From Solwaraspora sp. WMMD791 (GTDB lineage: Bacteria > Actinomycetota > Actinomycetes > Mycobacteriales > Micromonosporaceae), in assembly GCF_029581195.1 (NCBI RefSeq), contig NZ_CP120737.1:6301001-6365000 (forward strand): a DNA stretch of 64,000 bases. Direction: 5' to 3'. The position numbers and the translations under genes were made by a program. This document shows positions 17,430-26,253 of this stretch, one piece after another (within the stretch, counting starts at the first letter, position 1; each line of letters opens with the position of its first letter). The notes under the pieces are model-generated. The model saw only the letters and a list, made by a program, of their open reading frames with translations, had not been told where the DNA came from and made no database searches.

Positions 17430-18215
17430 ATGTCTGCGAGCGAGTATCTGGTAGAGGACCTTCGTCGTGTCCGAGAGATGCTGGGGCTCACCCAGGAGTC
17501 CTGGGGTGAGCGCCTGCACTTCTCGGCGTCGCACGTCGGCGCGGTCGAGCGCGGCGAGCGGCCGGCGCTGCCGGACTACCTCGGCGCGGTGGACCGGGTG
17601 TACGGCACCGCGTTCATGAAGTTCTATCGGGAGTTCATCCGTGGCGAGTGGACCCCGGTGTGGTATCGCCCGTTCGTCGAGTACGAGGGGCGCGCGAAAC
17701 TGCTGCGGATCTTCCAACCGATGGTGATGCCCGGCCTGCTGCAGACCGAGGCGTACGCGCGTGCCCTGTTGCAGGCGCTCAACACCAAGCCGGAGGAGCT
17801 CGAGCCGACCCTGGCCGCCCGACTGGACCGGCAGGAAATCGTCACCCGGGCCACCAACGCCTGCCGACTGGTGGTGGTGCTCGACGAGATCGTGTTACGC
17901 CGTTCGGTGGGTGGGCCGGAGGTGATGCGCGACCAGTTGAAGGCGATCGCCGACGCCAACCAGCGGCAGAACGTGCAGGTGCACATCGTGCCGTTCACCA
18001 CCGGAGGCTATCCCGGGGTGCTCGGGCCGATGGTGCTCGCGACCGTGGACGGCCGGACGGTCGGCTTCCTCGAAGGCCACCTGGAAGGGCGGCTGATCGA
18101 GGCCACGGATGCCACCGAGGCGCTGGAGGAGGACTGGGAGACGATCCGGGGGTACGCTCTGCCCGGCCAGCAGTCCCACGAGATGATCCTGGAGGCGATC
18201 GAGACATGGAGCTGA
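17430..18215 (+). CDS. XRE-family regulator with DUF5753 domain
   Basis: 261 residues. An N-terminal helix-turn-helix (EDLRRVREMLGLTQESWGERLHFSASHVGAVERGER) is followed by the DUF5753 domain (PGLLQTEAYARAL, then RQEIVTRA and VHIVPFTTGGYPGVLGP). These WhiJ-like regulators are usually paired with a DUF397 partner that counters or relays their action in development or antibiotic control. The DUF397 gene overlaps its end by 10 bp. DNA target unknown. Confidence 0.92.
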   Translation: MSASEYLVEDLRRVREMLGLTQESWGERLHFSASHVGAVERGERPALPDYLGAVDRVYGTAFMKFYREFIRGEWTPVWYRPFVEYEGRAKLLRIFQPMVMPGLLQTEAYARALLQALNTKPEELEPTLAARLDRQEIVTRATNACRLVVVLDEIVLRRSVGGPEVMRDQLKAIADANQRQNVQVHIVPFTTGGYPGVLGPMVLATVDGRTVGFLEGHLEGRLIEATDATEALEEDWETIRGYALPGQQSHEMILEAIETWS

Positions 18216-18391
18216 CCGAGGCGCGTTGGCGCAAGAGCACCAGGTCCGACTCGGCGAACTGTGTCGAGGTGGCCGACAACCTGCCGGGCCGCGTCTACGT
18301 CCGGGACACCAAGGACCGCGACGGCGGTACGTTGGCCTTCGCCCCGTCGTCGTGGTCGAGCTTCGTCGAGCTGGCCAAGACGTACGCCTGA
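18206..18391 (+). CDS. DUF397 domain protein
   Basis: 61 residues; the DUF397 hallmarks ARWRKSTRSDSANCVEVAD, VYVRDTKDRDGGTLAF and SSWSSFVELAK are all present. The start ATG lies within the end of the XRE gene. DUF397 proteins are small partners of XRE/DUF5753 regulators. Confidence 0.93.
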   Translation: MELTEARWRKSTRSDSANCVEVADNLPGRVYVRDTKDRDGGTLAFAPSSWSSFVELAKTYA

Positions 18392-18482
18392 GCCCGAGCC
18401 GGAACCCCGAGTCGATCCCGGACGGACGGAACACGCCGTCACGTGCGACGGCAGCTCAGCCAGATCCGTCGTTCGGTCGGCG

Positions 18483-18522
18483 GCGGGTGCGATGGCCCCC
18501 GGCCGGGGGCCACCGCACCCGC
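18483..18522. terminator. Two-way terminator hairpin
   Basis: A 20-nt arm (18483-18502, starting GCGGGTGCGATGG) pairs with 18503-18522 with one mismatch. It lies between the convergent DUF397 gene and the secreted protein gene, and can stop transcription from both sides. Confidence 0.8.
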
Positions 18523-18532
18523 CGCACCTGGG

Positions 18533-19156
18533 TCATCCGGCGAACAGCACGCCAAGTTCCTTGTACGCCTGGTCGAAGCGGGCCATCGCCGCCTCGATGT
18601 TGGGCTGCGGAGTCGGGTCGCCCAGCGCCTTCTCCATCAGGGTGAGTCCGGCCGCCAGGTGTTCGCCGCTCGCCACCAGCATCGGCTGCGGGTCCGGTTC
18701 GACGATGAACTTCCCGTTCTTCAGATCTGCCCAACCGACCTGGTCGAGCTTCACCTCCGAACCGTCCAGGAAGGTCGCCGACGCCCAGAAGCTCTCGGTC
18801 GCCAGTTCACGCAACTGCTTCGCCTTCACCGGGTCCGTGGCCTGGGCCGACTCGCTCAGCAGCGTCAGTCCTCGGCCCAGCCGGTCGAGGTACTCGAACC
18901 GCTTCTGCGGATCGACCCGGTCCCAGATATCGAACACCGGCGGGCAGCTCAGGCAGTCGATCGGCCCGATCGGCACCGGCTTGAACTCCGGCAGGATGAT
19001 GGTGTGGCAGTCGAAGATCGGTCGGCCGCCAACGGTGCCGACCTGGAAGCAGATCGTCACCGGCTGTCCGCCGGCGCTTGCCGGAGCGGGGGGCGCCAAC
19101 AGCGTTGCGCTGACGACCAGCGCCACCGCTAGCAGTATTCGCCGGAATCTTCCCAT
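18533..19156 (-). CDS. Secreted protein of unknown function
   Basis: 207 residues with a clear Sec signal peptide (MGRFRRILLAVALVVSATLL, cut near APASAGG). The mature part has four cysteines in its first 55 residues (ICFQVG, FDCHTI, DCLSCPP), likely disulfides, and a helical second half with several LxxLA-like turns. No family recognised. GGAGG precedes the ATG. It is divergent in function from its neighbours and appears to be a single-gene unit. Confidence 0.8.
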   Translation of the reverse strand: MGRFRRILLAVALVVSATLLAPPAPASAGGQPVTICFQVGTVGGRPIFDCHTIILPEFKPVPIGPIDCLSCPPVFDIWDRVDPQKRFEYLDRLGRGLTLLSESAQATDPVKAKQLRELATESFWASATFLDGSEVKLDQVGWADLKNGKFIVEPDPQPMLVASGEHLAAGLTLMEKALGDPTPQPNIEAAMARFDQAYKELGVLFAG

Positions 19157-19284
19157 CTGATACCTCCTGTGACAGTGGACAGTGCGCTCCTATCCTTACT
19201 CACCAACGCAACGCGGCACAGAGTCACTGGCTGCCATTCTCGACGGTCCGGATGGACCGCTGTGTCCGGAACCGACAGCAGGTC

Positions 19285-19878
19285 TCAGCTGTCCGGGTGG
19301 CGAAGGATCGCCGCGAACGTGTCGCGGATCAGCTGGTCCGTCGGGGCGTCCAGGCCGAGTTTCGTCAGGCCACCGGTGAGACGCAAGGTCGTCAGGCCAT
19401 GAACGGTGCACCAGATGGTGCGGGCCAGCGCGGCGGTGGACTGACCGGCGGGCAGGAAACCCGCCTTCTGCGCCTCGGTCACCGCGTCGACCAGGGGTGC
19501 GAAGGTGTCGGGTCGTACCTCGGCCCACGACCAGTACCGGAACATCATGCCGAAGATCGCGTTGTTCTCCTCGGCGAAGCGCAGGTACGCCGCTACCAGG
19601 CGGATGATGCGGTCGGCGGGGTCGCTGGCCTGCGTGGCGGCAGCACGCTGGGCGGCACCGAAGGCGTCGTACCCCTCGTCGCGCAGCGCGGACAGCAGCG
19701 CCTCGCGGTCGGTGAAGTGCCGGTACGGCGCTGCGGAGCTGACGCCGACCCGCCGGGCCAGCTCGTTGAGGCTGAAGCCCTCCGCGCCGCGTTCGGCCAG
19801 CAGCTCCCGCGCGCCATCCAGCAGCGCCTCGCGTAGCGCTCCATGGTGGTACGTCCGGCGAGTGGCCCCAGCTGCCAT
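19285..19878 (-). CDS. TetR family repressor
   Basis: 197 residues. The N-terminal helix-turn-helix reads GFSLNELARRVGVSSAAPYRHFTDREALLSAL; the remainder is the ligand-binding helical domain of the TetR_C (WHG-like) type. It is divergent from the DUF2306 membrane gene with an 80-bp AT-rich spacer that holds the TTACATTGTAA box, so it probably represses that gene and itself. Ligand unknown. Confidence 0.93.
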   Translation of the reverse strand: MAAGATRRTYHHGALREALLDGARELLAERGAEGFSLNELARRVGVSSAAPYRHFTDREALLSALRDEGYDAFGAAQRAAATQASDPADRIIRLVAAYLRFAEENNAIFGMMFRYWSWAEVRPDTFAPLVDAVTEAQKAGFLPAGQSTAALARTIWCTVHGLTTLRLTGGLTKLGLDAPTDQLIRDTFAAILRHPDS

Positions 19879-19916
19879 GTTGACGACATTAACATCAGGC
19901 CGTATGTTGACGTCAC

Positions 19917-19927
19917 TTACATTGTAA
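19917..19927. promoter_or_regulatory. Candidate TetR operator
   Basis: TTACATTGTAA is an 11-bp palindrome (TTACA-N-TGTAA) in the divergent spacer; the related half ACTTACAT recurs at 19932-19939. Placement before both genes fits autoregulation plus control of the DUF2306 gene. Confidence 0.5.
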
Positions 19928-19958
19928 ATGGCACTTACATACTCGCCAGGGGGCGGTC

Positions 19959-20723
19959 ATGAGCGATACGGCAGTGGTGGCGTCACCACCGGTGCGGACA
20001 ACCAGCGGCAGACCGGCGCGGCGGTCCCGTACCGGCTGGACGGCGGTGCTGCTCACCTCGCTCGCGATCGCGGGATTCTCGTTGTACACCTACGCCAGCG
20101 CCGACCTGCGCGCCCTCGCCGACGACGGTGCCGGGCTGGCCGGCACCTACGTGGACACGCCACTGCCGGTCCGGTGGGCGTTCTACGTCCACGTCGCCCT
20201 CGGGTCGCTCGCGCTGCTGCTCGGGCCGTGGCAGTTCTCCCGGCGACTGCGCCGCCGCTGGCCCGTGGCCCACCGCTCGGTCGGCGTGGCGTACCTGCTC
20301 ACCGTCGGCGTCGCGGCGGTGTGCGCGCTGGTGATGCTGCCGTTCAACCAGGCCCGGATGGTCGGCTTCTTCGGGTTCGGAGCACTGGCGCTGCTCTGGG
20401 CGTTCACGGCGTGGCGCGGGTTCGACGCCGCGCGGCGGCGGGACCTGCGCCAGCACCAAGCTTGGATGATCCGCAACTACGCGTTGACGTTCGCCGCTGT
20501 CACGCTGCGCTCGTGGGTCGGCGTCCTCATCGTCGTACAGTTGCCGTTCGCCGGGTCGGACGCGGATCCGGATCTGCTGTTCGAGACCGCCTACGCCGCC
20601 GTGCCGTTCCTGTGCTGGTTGCCCAACGTGATCGTCGCCGAGTGGCTGATCCGCCGACGCGGGCTGCCCTCATTCCGCCTCGTCGACCGAGCCCCGGACC
20701 AGGGCGTGTCCCGCGCATCATGA
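19959..20723 (+). CDS. DUF2306 family integral membrane protein
   Basis: 254 residues with about seven hydrophobic helices. Conserved histidines occur in FYVHVALGSLALLLGPWQFSRRLR, AHRSVGVAYLL and RQHQAWMIRNYALTFAAVTLR, typical of DUF2306. The paired His residues suggest a heme- or metal-bearing membrane protein, by analogy only. It is controlled by the divergent TetR gene. Its stop overlaps the end of the convergent AbiE-like gene by six bases. Confidence 0.88.
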   Translation: MSDTAVVASPPVRTTSGRPARRSRTGWTAVLLTSLAIAGFSLYTYASADLRALADDGAGLAGTYVDTPLPVRWAFYVHVALGSLALLLGPWQFSRRLRRRWPVAHRSVGVAYLLTVGVAAVCALVMLPFNQARMVGFFGFGALALLWAFTAWRGFDAARRRDLRQHQAWMIRNYALTFAAVTLRSWVGVLIVVQLPFAGSDADPDLLFETAYAAVPFLCWLPNVIVAEWLIRRRGLPSFRLVDRAPDQGVSRAS

Positions 20724-21370
20724 CGTGCGGTGTTGCCCGTCGAGTAGCTTGCGGCGCCAGGCGGCGAACTGGTTGCGGAGGTCGTCCAGCGCCTGGCCGG
20801 TGACGCCGTACGGAGCGAACTCGTCGGGATCGAGCAGACTTGCCTGCCCAAGAGCGTCGGCGAAGATGCGTCGGTCGAAGCCGCGGTCGGCGTGCTGTGC
20901 GAGATCGAGGAGGGCTTCCTGGGTGTAGCGGCCGGATCGGAGCGTGGCGTCGATGTCGATGAAGTCGCGGGCGAATGCTCGCCCGTAGAGCGCGCTCATC
21001 TTGTTCGCGACCGCGTCGTCAGGGTGGAGCACCGGTCCAATCGCCATGAGGATGGGTTCGTTGGCGCGCCAGTCCACACCCAGCTCCACCTTCGAGACAC
21101 GGGTGCCGTCGGAGACCGTCAGGCGGGCAAAGGTGTCGTACCGTCGCTCGATGTCGAGGGTCAGGCCGTCGTCGCGTAGGCGTCCACGACGGCCGTGACT
21201 GCGGTGCTGAACTCGTCGCGGCGGTTCCAGGCGGTGAACAGGTCGACGTCCTCACTGGGCCGTTCTAGCAGTCCGGCGGCTTGGACGGCGTAGCCGCCGG
21301 CCAGCGCGAAACCGTACCGGCGGGCAGCAGCGAGTCCGGTGCGGGCGAGTCGTTCGTGGAAGGGGTCCAC
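20718..21370 (-). pseudogene. AbiEii-type nucleotidyltransferase toxin, frameshifted
   Basis: The N-terminal part (21161-21370, GTG start) encodes FALAGGYAVQAAGLLERPSEDVDLF, the nucleotidyltransferase core with the acidic D-x-D, then runs into TGA after AYATTA. The matching C-terminal part is in another frame: from about 21175 one can read DDGLTLDIERRYDTF and on through KVELGVDWRANEP to the stop at 20718. Loss of one base in the GCGACGACG run (about 21167-21176) explains both frames. Intact, it would be a roughly 217-residue AbiEii/AbiGii-family toxin. It may be a real inactivation or an assembly error. The gene upstream is the likely antitoxin. Confidence 0.75.
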
Positions 21371-21372
21371 GG

Positions 21373-21939
21373 TTATGCGGCGTTCGTGCCGGTGACGACC
21401 AGTTCGGGGAAGGTCTCCTCCCAGAGCCGCCGCAGTTGGGGCGGCAGCCAGAGCGTGGGCCAGAGTTGCCGGAGCAAGTCGGCGTTGAGCCAGGTGTTCA
21501 GGTCGTCGACCGTGGCGGCCTCGGCGAGCACCACCTTGTACATGCTGGCGAGGCGAGCGGGCCGGCTCAGGTCGTACTCCGCGTTGCCGGACCAGTCCAT
21601 ATGCCGGGGAAGGGTGACCACGCCTGCGGTCGGGCCGGTCAGCATGGCGAGGGCGTCGGCCACGATGTAGGGCTTACGGTCTCCGTAGGGGCGGTAATCC
21701 GCCGGCGGCTGCGCTGCGGTCTTGCGTCGGCTGCGGTTTGACGCCTGCCGGACCTCCGGTCGCAGGGCCTGGCGGATCGTCTCCCGGCTGTATCCGGTGA
21801 CCCGCTGCAGGTCCACCGGCCGCCAGCCGGCCGCGTGGAACGCCCGCAACTGCTCGTCTCGTGAGGTCAGCGCGGCCGCCCTGGTCGCCTCGTACGCGGC
21901 GATCACCGCCCGCAGATCGTCCTCGGTGTGCTGGCCCAT
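21373..21939 (-). CDS. Putative antitoxin partner of the AbiE-like toxin
   Basis: 188 residues. A helix-turn-helix lies near residues 40-60 (AGWRPVDLQRVTGYSRETIRQAL); the second half (YIVADALAMLTGPTAGVVTLP, then YKVVLAEAATVDDLNTWLN) is not recognised in detail. It stops two bases before the toxin start, so the two form an operon with the regulator first, the normal order for AbiE-like type IV toxin-antitoxin systems. It appears intact even though the toxin is frameshifted. Confidence 0.7.
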   Translation of the reverse strand: MGQHTEDDLRAVIAAYEATRAAALTSRDEQLRAFHAAGWRPVDLQRVTGYSRETIRQALRPEVRQASNRSRRKTAAQPPADYRPYGDRKPYIVADALAMLTGPTAGVVTLPRHMDWSGNAEYDLSRPARLASMYKVVLAEAATVDDLNTWLNADLLRQLWPTLWLPPQLRRLWEETFPELVVTGTNAA

Positions 21940-22055
21940 GTGGCAAGCCTACCAGGCTTGGCCCAGCATGCTGGGCATTCTGCCTCTCCTGACGATGACC
22001 CGCACCCGCACCCGCACCGCAGGGCAGTCGGGCGCGCTGATTCATACTCGTCGGC

Positions 22056-23459
22056 ATGACGCTGACCGGTGGGCGGGCGCACCGCATCTACAGCGTCGTC
22101 GTGTTCATCGTGCTCGCCTCGCTGGACAACGTGGCGATCGGCCTGGTCCCGCCCCTGTACGGCAGCATCGCCGACACGTACGCCGTACCGGAAGGGGCGA
22201 TCGGCGCGGTCACCGCCGCGACGTTCCTGGTCAGCGCGATCGCCGCGGTCTGCTGGGCGTACGTCGGCGACCACGGCAACCGCAAACCGCTGCTGATGGC
22301 CGGTACGGTGATCTGGGGGCTCGGCGCTGCCGGTACCGCCCTCGCCGGCAGCTACCCGGTGTTCTTCGCCGCGCAGCTGGTCGCCGCCGTCGGCCTGGGC
22401 GCGGTCGCCTCGGTCGGCTTCTCCGTGGTCAGTGACCTGATCACTCCGGCCCGGCGCGGGCTGGTGATGAGCTTCTGGGGGCTGTCGCAGGGCGTCGGCA
22501 CCCTCGCCGGCACCCTGCTCGGTGGGCTGCTCGGGCACGCCGACTGGCGGCGGCCGTTCCTGGTGCTCGCCGCCGCCGGGCTGGTCGCCACCCTCGCGTA
22601 CCTGTTCACCGTCGATGTCCGGCGCGGGCAGAGCCAGCCGGAGCTGGCCGGCCGGTTCGCCGCCGGCGGCGAGTACGAGCACCGGATCAGCCGGGCCGAC
22701 CTGCCGATGATCGCCCGACGGCGGACCAACGTCTGGCTGGTGGCGCAGGGGCTCACCGCGCAGGTGGCGTTCGGTTCGCTGGTGTGGCTGCCGGCGCTGT
22801 TCCGGGCCCGCGCCGAGGAGCAGGGCTACACCGCCGGTACGGCGATCGTCGTCGGCAGCGTCTTCGCCACGTTGTTCCAGCTCGGCGGGGCGTTGTCGAT
22901 CGTCGGTGGGCTGGTCGGCGACCGGCTGCAGCGGCGTACCCCTCGGGGTCGGGCCCTGGTCGCGGCCGTCGGCATCCTCGCGGCGGTGCCGTTCTACCTG
23001 GTGTTGTTCTTCGTCCCGATGCGCATCGACGTGCCCGACGGCGCCGGCGCGGGCGCGGTGACCGCCGCCGTGCTGCGCGGGGTGTTCACCGAGCCGACGA
23101 TCGGGTTGAGTTTCCTGACCGCCCTGCTCGCCCTGGCGTTGACGTCGGCGAACTCGCCGAACTGGTTCGCGTTGATCGCCGACGTCAACCCGCCGGAGCA
23201 CCGGGGCACCGTCTACAGCCTCGGCAACCTGGTCAACGGGGTCGGTCGGGCGACCGGCAACGCGCTGCTGCCGGTCGCCCTGCGGGCCATCGGTGGTGCG
23301 GTGCCGCCGCCGATGAACTACGCGGTCGGGCTCGCCGTCTTCCAGCTGTTCTTCATCCCGACCGGGATCATGTACTGCCTGGCGTCGCGGACCGCCCCGC
23401 GCGACATCGACGACGTGCACACCCTGCTCAGCGAGCGGGCTGCCGAGCCCAGACGGTGA
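22056..23459 (+). CDS. Major facilitator superfamily transporter
   Basis: 467 residues, 11-12 hydrophobic helices. The loop 2-3 motif reads YVGDHGNRKPLL (the GxxxDRxGRR variant), and VSDLITPARRGLVMSFWGLSQGVG is typical of spinster-like and exporter MFS members. Substrate unknown. Its last 32 bp overlap the end of the convergent GH13 gene, so the two 3' ends are fixed together. Confidence 0.9.
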   Translation: MTLTGGRAHRIYSVVVFIVLASLDNVAIGLVPPLYGSIADTYAVPEGAIGAVTAATFLVSAIAAVCWAYVGDHGNRKPLLMAGTVIWGLGAAGTALAGSYPVFFAAQLVAAVGLGAVASVGFSVVSDLITPARRGLVMSFWGLSQGVGTLAGTLLGGLLGHADWRRPFLVLAAAGLVATLAYLFTVDVRRGQSQPELAGRFAAGGEYEHRISRADLPMIARRRTNVWLVAQGLTAQVAFGSLVWLPALFRARAEEQGYTAGTAIVVGSVFATLFQLGGALSIVGGLVGDRLQRRTPRGRALVAAVGILAAVPFYLVLFFVPMRIDVPDGAGAGAVTAAVLRGVFTEPTIGLSFLTALLALALTSANSPNWFALIADVNPPEHRGTVYSLGNLVNGVGRATGNALLPVALRAIGGAVPPPMNYAVGLAVFQLFFIPTGIMYCLASRTAPRDIDDVHTLLSERAAEPRR

Positions 23460-25110
23460 CGTCGGTGGGCAGCTGACCGTCGTCGGTCAGCGGTCCGCTG
23501 GCGTGCAGCGGCTCGACCCCCGGCGGCAGCGGCACCGGCGCGTCGCCGAAGTTCGTCAGCACGGTCACCGCGCCAACTGCGAAGGCGAGCACGTCGTCGG
23601 GGGACTCCAGCCAGCGCAGCGGGCCGCGGCCGAGACCGTGGTGGTCGCGGCGCAGCCGCAGCGCGGTGCGGTACATCTCGAACGTCGAGCCGGGCACGTC
23701 GCGTTGCCGGTCGACGGCGTACTCGGCCCAGACCGGCGGCTGCGGCAACCAGCTGGCGTCGGTCGGGCCGAAGCCGTACGACGGGCTGTCGGCCTCCCAC
23801 GGGATCGGCACCCGGCAGCCGTCGCGGCCACGTTCGGTGTGGCCGGTGCGTCGCCACGTCGGGTCCTGCCGTGCCTCGTCGGGCAGCGTGGTGTGCTCCG
23901 GCAGGCCCAGCTCCTCACCCTGGTAGAGGTAGGCCGAGCCGGGCAGGGCCAGCATCAGCAGGGTCGCGGCGCGGGCCCGGCGCAGCCCCAGCGCGGTGTC
24001 CGGCTGCGGGTCGCCGGCACCGATGCCGTTCGGCCGGGGGGTGCCGACCGGCAGCGCCAGCCGGGTCGCGTGCCGCAGCACGTCGTGGTTGGACAACACC
24101 CAGGTGGTGGGCGCGCCGACCGCGTCGGCGGCGGCCAACGACCGGTCGATCACCGTACGCTGCGCGGCGGCGCTCCACGCCGCCTCCAGGTATTCGAAGT
24201 TGAACGCCTGGTGCATCTCGTCGGGGCGGACGTAGGCGGCGAGCCGTTCGGCCGGCTGCACCCACGCCTCGGCGACCAGGATCTGCTGACCGGGGTGGGC
24301 GTCGAGAACGGCCCGCCACTGCCGGTAGATCTCGTGGACGCCGTCCTGGTCCCACATCGGCGGTCGGGCCTGCGCGACGTGGTCGCCGGTGGTGGTCTCC
24401 GCCGGGTAGTGCCAGTCAGCCAGGTCGGCCTGCTTGACCAGGCCGTGCGCGACGTCGACCCGGAACCCGTCGACGCCCCTGGCCAGCCAGAACCGCAGGA
24501 TGTCGACGAACTCGTCGCGGACCTGCGGGTTGTCCCAGTTCAGGTCGGGCTGGCCGGCGTCGAACAGGTGCAGGTACCACTGGCCGGGGGTGCCGTCGGG
24601 GTCGGTGGTGCGGGTCCAGGCCGGGCCGCCGAAGACCGACCGCCAACTGTTCGGCGGCTCGTCGCCGCCCGGTCCCCGGCCGTCGCGGAAGACGTACCGG
24701 TCGCGGGCCGGGCTGCCCGGCGCGGCGGCGAGCGCCTCGACGAACCAGGCGTGCGCCGACGAGGTGTGGTTGGGCACCAGGTCGACGATGACCCGGATGC
24801 CTCGCTGGTGGGCCTGCGCGATCAGCTGGTCGGCGTCGGCGAGCCGACCGAAGATCGGGTCCACGTCGCGGTAGTCGGCGACGTCGTAGCCGGCGTCGGC
24901 CTGCGGCGACGGGTAGAACGGCGACAGCCAGACGGCGTCGACACCGAGGGAGACCAGGTGGTCCAGGCGGGCGATGACGCCGGGCAGGTCACCGATGCCG
25001 TCGCCGTCGGAGTCGGCGAACGAACGCGGGTAGATCTGGTAGATGACCGCGTCCCGCCACCATTCGGTGTCGGCACCCTCGTCGCGGGTACGGGTCAGTG
25101 GCGTGTTCAC
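23428..25110 (-). CDS. GH13 alpha-glucosidase (oligo-1,6-glucosidase type)
   Basis: 560 residues from a GTG start with GAGGAG eight bases upstream. GH13 regions are complete: DLVPNHTS (H115), GFRVDVAHGL with nucleophile D219, VAEAW with acid E281, and LSNHDV with D343. The QxxxP context and length fit the GH13_23/30 exo-alpha-glucosidases. There is no signal peptide, so it splits imported maltose- or isomaltose-type sugars in the cytoplasm. It ends the alpha-glucoside operon after the LacI gene. Confidence 0.95.
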   Translation of the reverse strand: MNTPLTRTRDEGADTEWWRDAVIYQIYPRSFADSDGDGIGDLPGVIARLDHLVSLGVDAVWLSPFYPSPQADAGYDVADYRDVDPIFGRLADADQLIAQAHQRGIRVIVDLVPNHTSSAHAWFVEALAAAPGSPARDRYVFRDGRGPGGDEPPNSWRSVFGGPAWTRTTDPDGTPGQWYLHLFDAGQPDLNWDNPQVRDEFVDILRFWLARGVDGFRVDVAHGLVKQADLADWHYPAETTTGDHVAQARPPMWDQDGVHEIYRQWRAVLDAHPGQQILVAEAWVQPAERLAAYVRPDEMHQAFNFEYLEAAWSAAAQRTVIDRSLAAADAVGAPTTWVLSNHDVLRHATRLALPVGTPRPNGIGAGDPQPDTALGLRRARAATLLMLALPGSAYLYQGEELGLPEHTTLPDEARQDPTWRRTGHTERGRDGCRVPIPWEADSPSYGFGPTDASWLPQPPVWAEYAVDRQRDVPGSTFEMYRTALRLRRDHHGLGRGPLRWLESPDDVLAFAVGAVTVLTNFGDAPVPLPPGVEPLHASGPLTDDGQLPTDVTVWARQPAR

Positions 25111-25173
25111 CGGTGTTACTCCTCAGCTCAGCTCGGTCTGACGGTCTTCGGGGCTGCCCACCCGGTCACCAGG

Positions 25174-26202
25174 TCACCCGGTTTCCCGGGGCGGCGCGGT
25201 CGATTCCCGCAGGACCAGCCGGGTGGGCAGGATCACGCTGGCGTCGGCCGGTTCCCGGGCGGCGGCGCCGGTGAGCGGCCCGAGCAGCGTACGGGCGGCC
25301 AGCCGGCCCTGCTCGGCGGCGGGTTGGGCGACGGTGGTCAACCCGACGACCCGGGCCACGTCGTGGTCGTCCACGCCGATGACGCTGACGTCGGCCGGCA
25401 CCCGCAGACCGGCCTGGCGCAGGGCGGCGATCGCGCCGAGCGCCATCTCGTCGCAGGCGGCGAAGATCGCGGTCGGCAGCGGGTCGCGGCGCAGCAGTTC
25501 GGCGGTGGCCCGGCCGCCGCCGCCGAGGGTGAAGTCGCTCTCCACGTCCAGCGCCGGGTCCGGGGTCAGGCCGGCGGCTTGCAGCGCCTCCTGGTAGCCG
25601 CGGCGGCGGTCCAGGTGGGTGGTGAAGGCCAGCTCGTCGGTGGAGCTGCCGGAGATGTGCGCGATCCGGCGATGTCCGAGCCCGAGCAGGTGGTTGGTGG
25701 CGGTACGGGCGGCAGCCACGTCGTCGATGCGCACGCTCGGCCAACCCGGTACGCCGGTGCCGGAGCTGACCGTCACGCCCGGCATCTTCAGCGCGCTGAT
25801 GGCGGCGAAGTCGGACCGGTGCAGCGGGGTGGCGACCAGCATCAACGCGTCGACCCGTTGGTGCAGGTTGGCGGTGTGCAGCATCCGTTGCCGGGCGTTC
25901 TCCCGGCCGCCGAGGTTGTACAGCAGCAGGTCGTAGCCGGCCTGCTGCAGGGTGTCCTCGGCGGCCTCGACGACGGTGCTGAAGAACCACCGGGTGATCC
26001 GGGGGACGACGACCGCGACCGCCCGGGTCTTGCCGCCGGCCAGCCGTGACGCGCTGGGCGAGGCGATGTATCCGAGCCGCGCGGCGGCGTCGAGGACCCG
26101 CAGCCGGGTCGCCTCGGTGACCGTCGGCAGGCCCCGCAGGGCCCGCGAGACGGTCGCCGTGGAGACCCCGGCGAGCCGGGCGACGTCGTCGATTCTGGTC
26201 AT
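25174..26202 (-). CDS. LacI family regulator of the alpha-glucoside operon
   Basis: 342 residues from ATG 26202, which has GAGGTG upstream; a longer in-frame start (26232) adds ten poorly conserved residues. The DNA-binding head is IDDVARLAGVSTATVSRALRG; the hinge and sugar-binding domain follow, with FAACDEMALGAIAALRQAG and VIGVDDHDVARV. It lies between the permease and glucosidase genes. Its likely operator is the TGTAAGCGCTTGCA site upstream of the binding-protein gene. Confidence 0.95.
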   Translation of the reverse strand: MTRIDDVARLAGVSTATVSRALRGLPTVTEATRLRVLDAAARLGYIASPSASRLAGGKTRAVAVVVPRITRWFFSTVVEAAEDTLQQAGYDLLLYNLGGRENARQRMLHTANLHQRVDALMLVATPLHRSDFAAISALKMPGVTVSSGTGVPGWPSVRIDDVAAARTATNHLLGLGHRRIAHISGSSTDELAFTTHLDRRRGYQEALQAAGLTPDPALDVESDFTLGGGGRATAELLRRDPLPTAIFAACDEMALGAIAALRQAGLRVPADVSVIGVDDHDVARVVGLTTVAQPAAEQGRLAARTLLGPLTGAAAREPADASVILPTRLVLRESTAPPRETG

Positions 26203-26253
26203 GGGATCAGCACCTCGCCCTCCGCGCGTCACGCGGCCGGCGTTGCCTCGTGG

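Noticed and set aside
23503-26049. 848-codon plus-strand open frame opposite the glucosidase and LacI genes
   Set aside because: It is antisense to two clear genes and its translation is low-complexity V/G/Q-rich with no domain.
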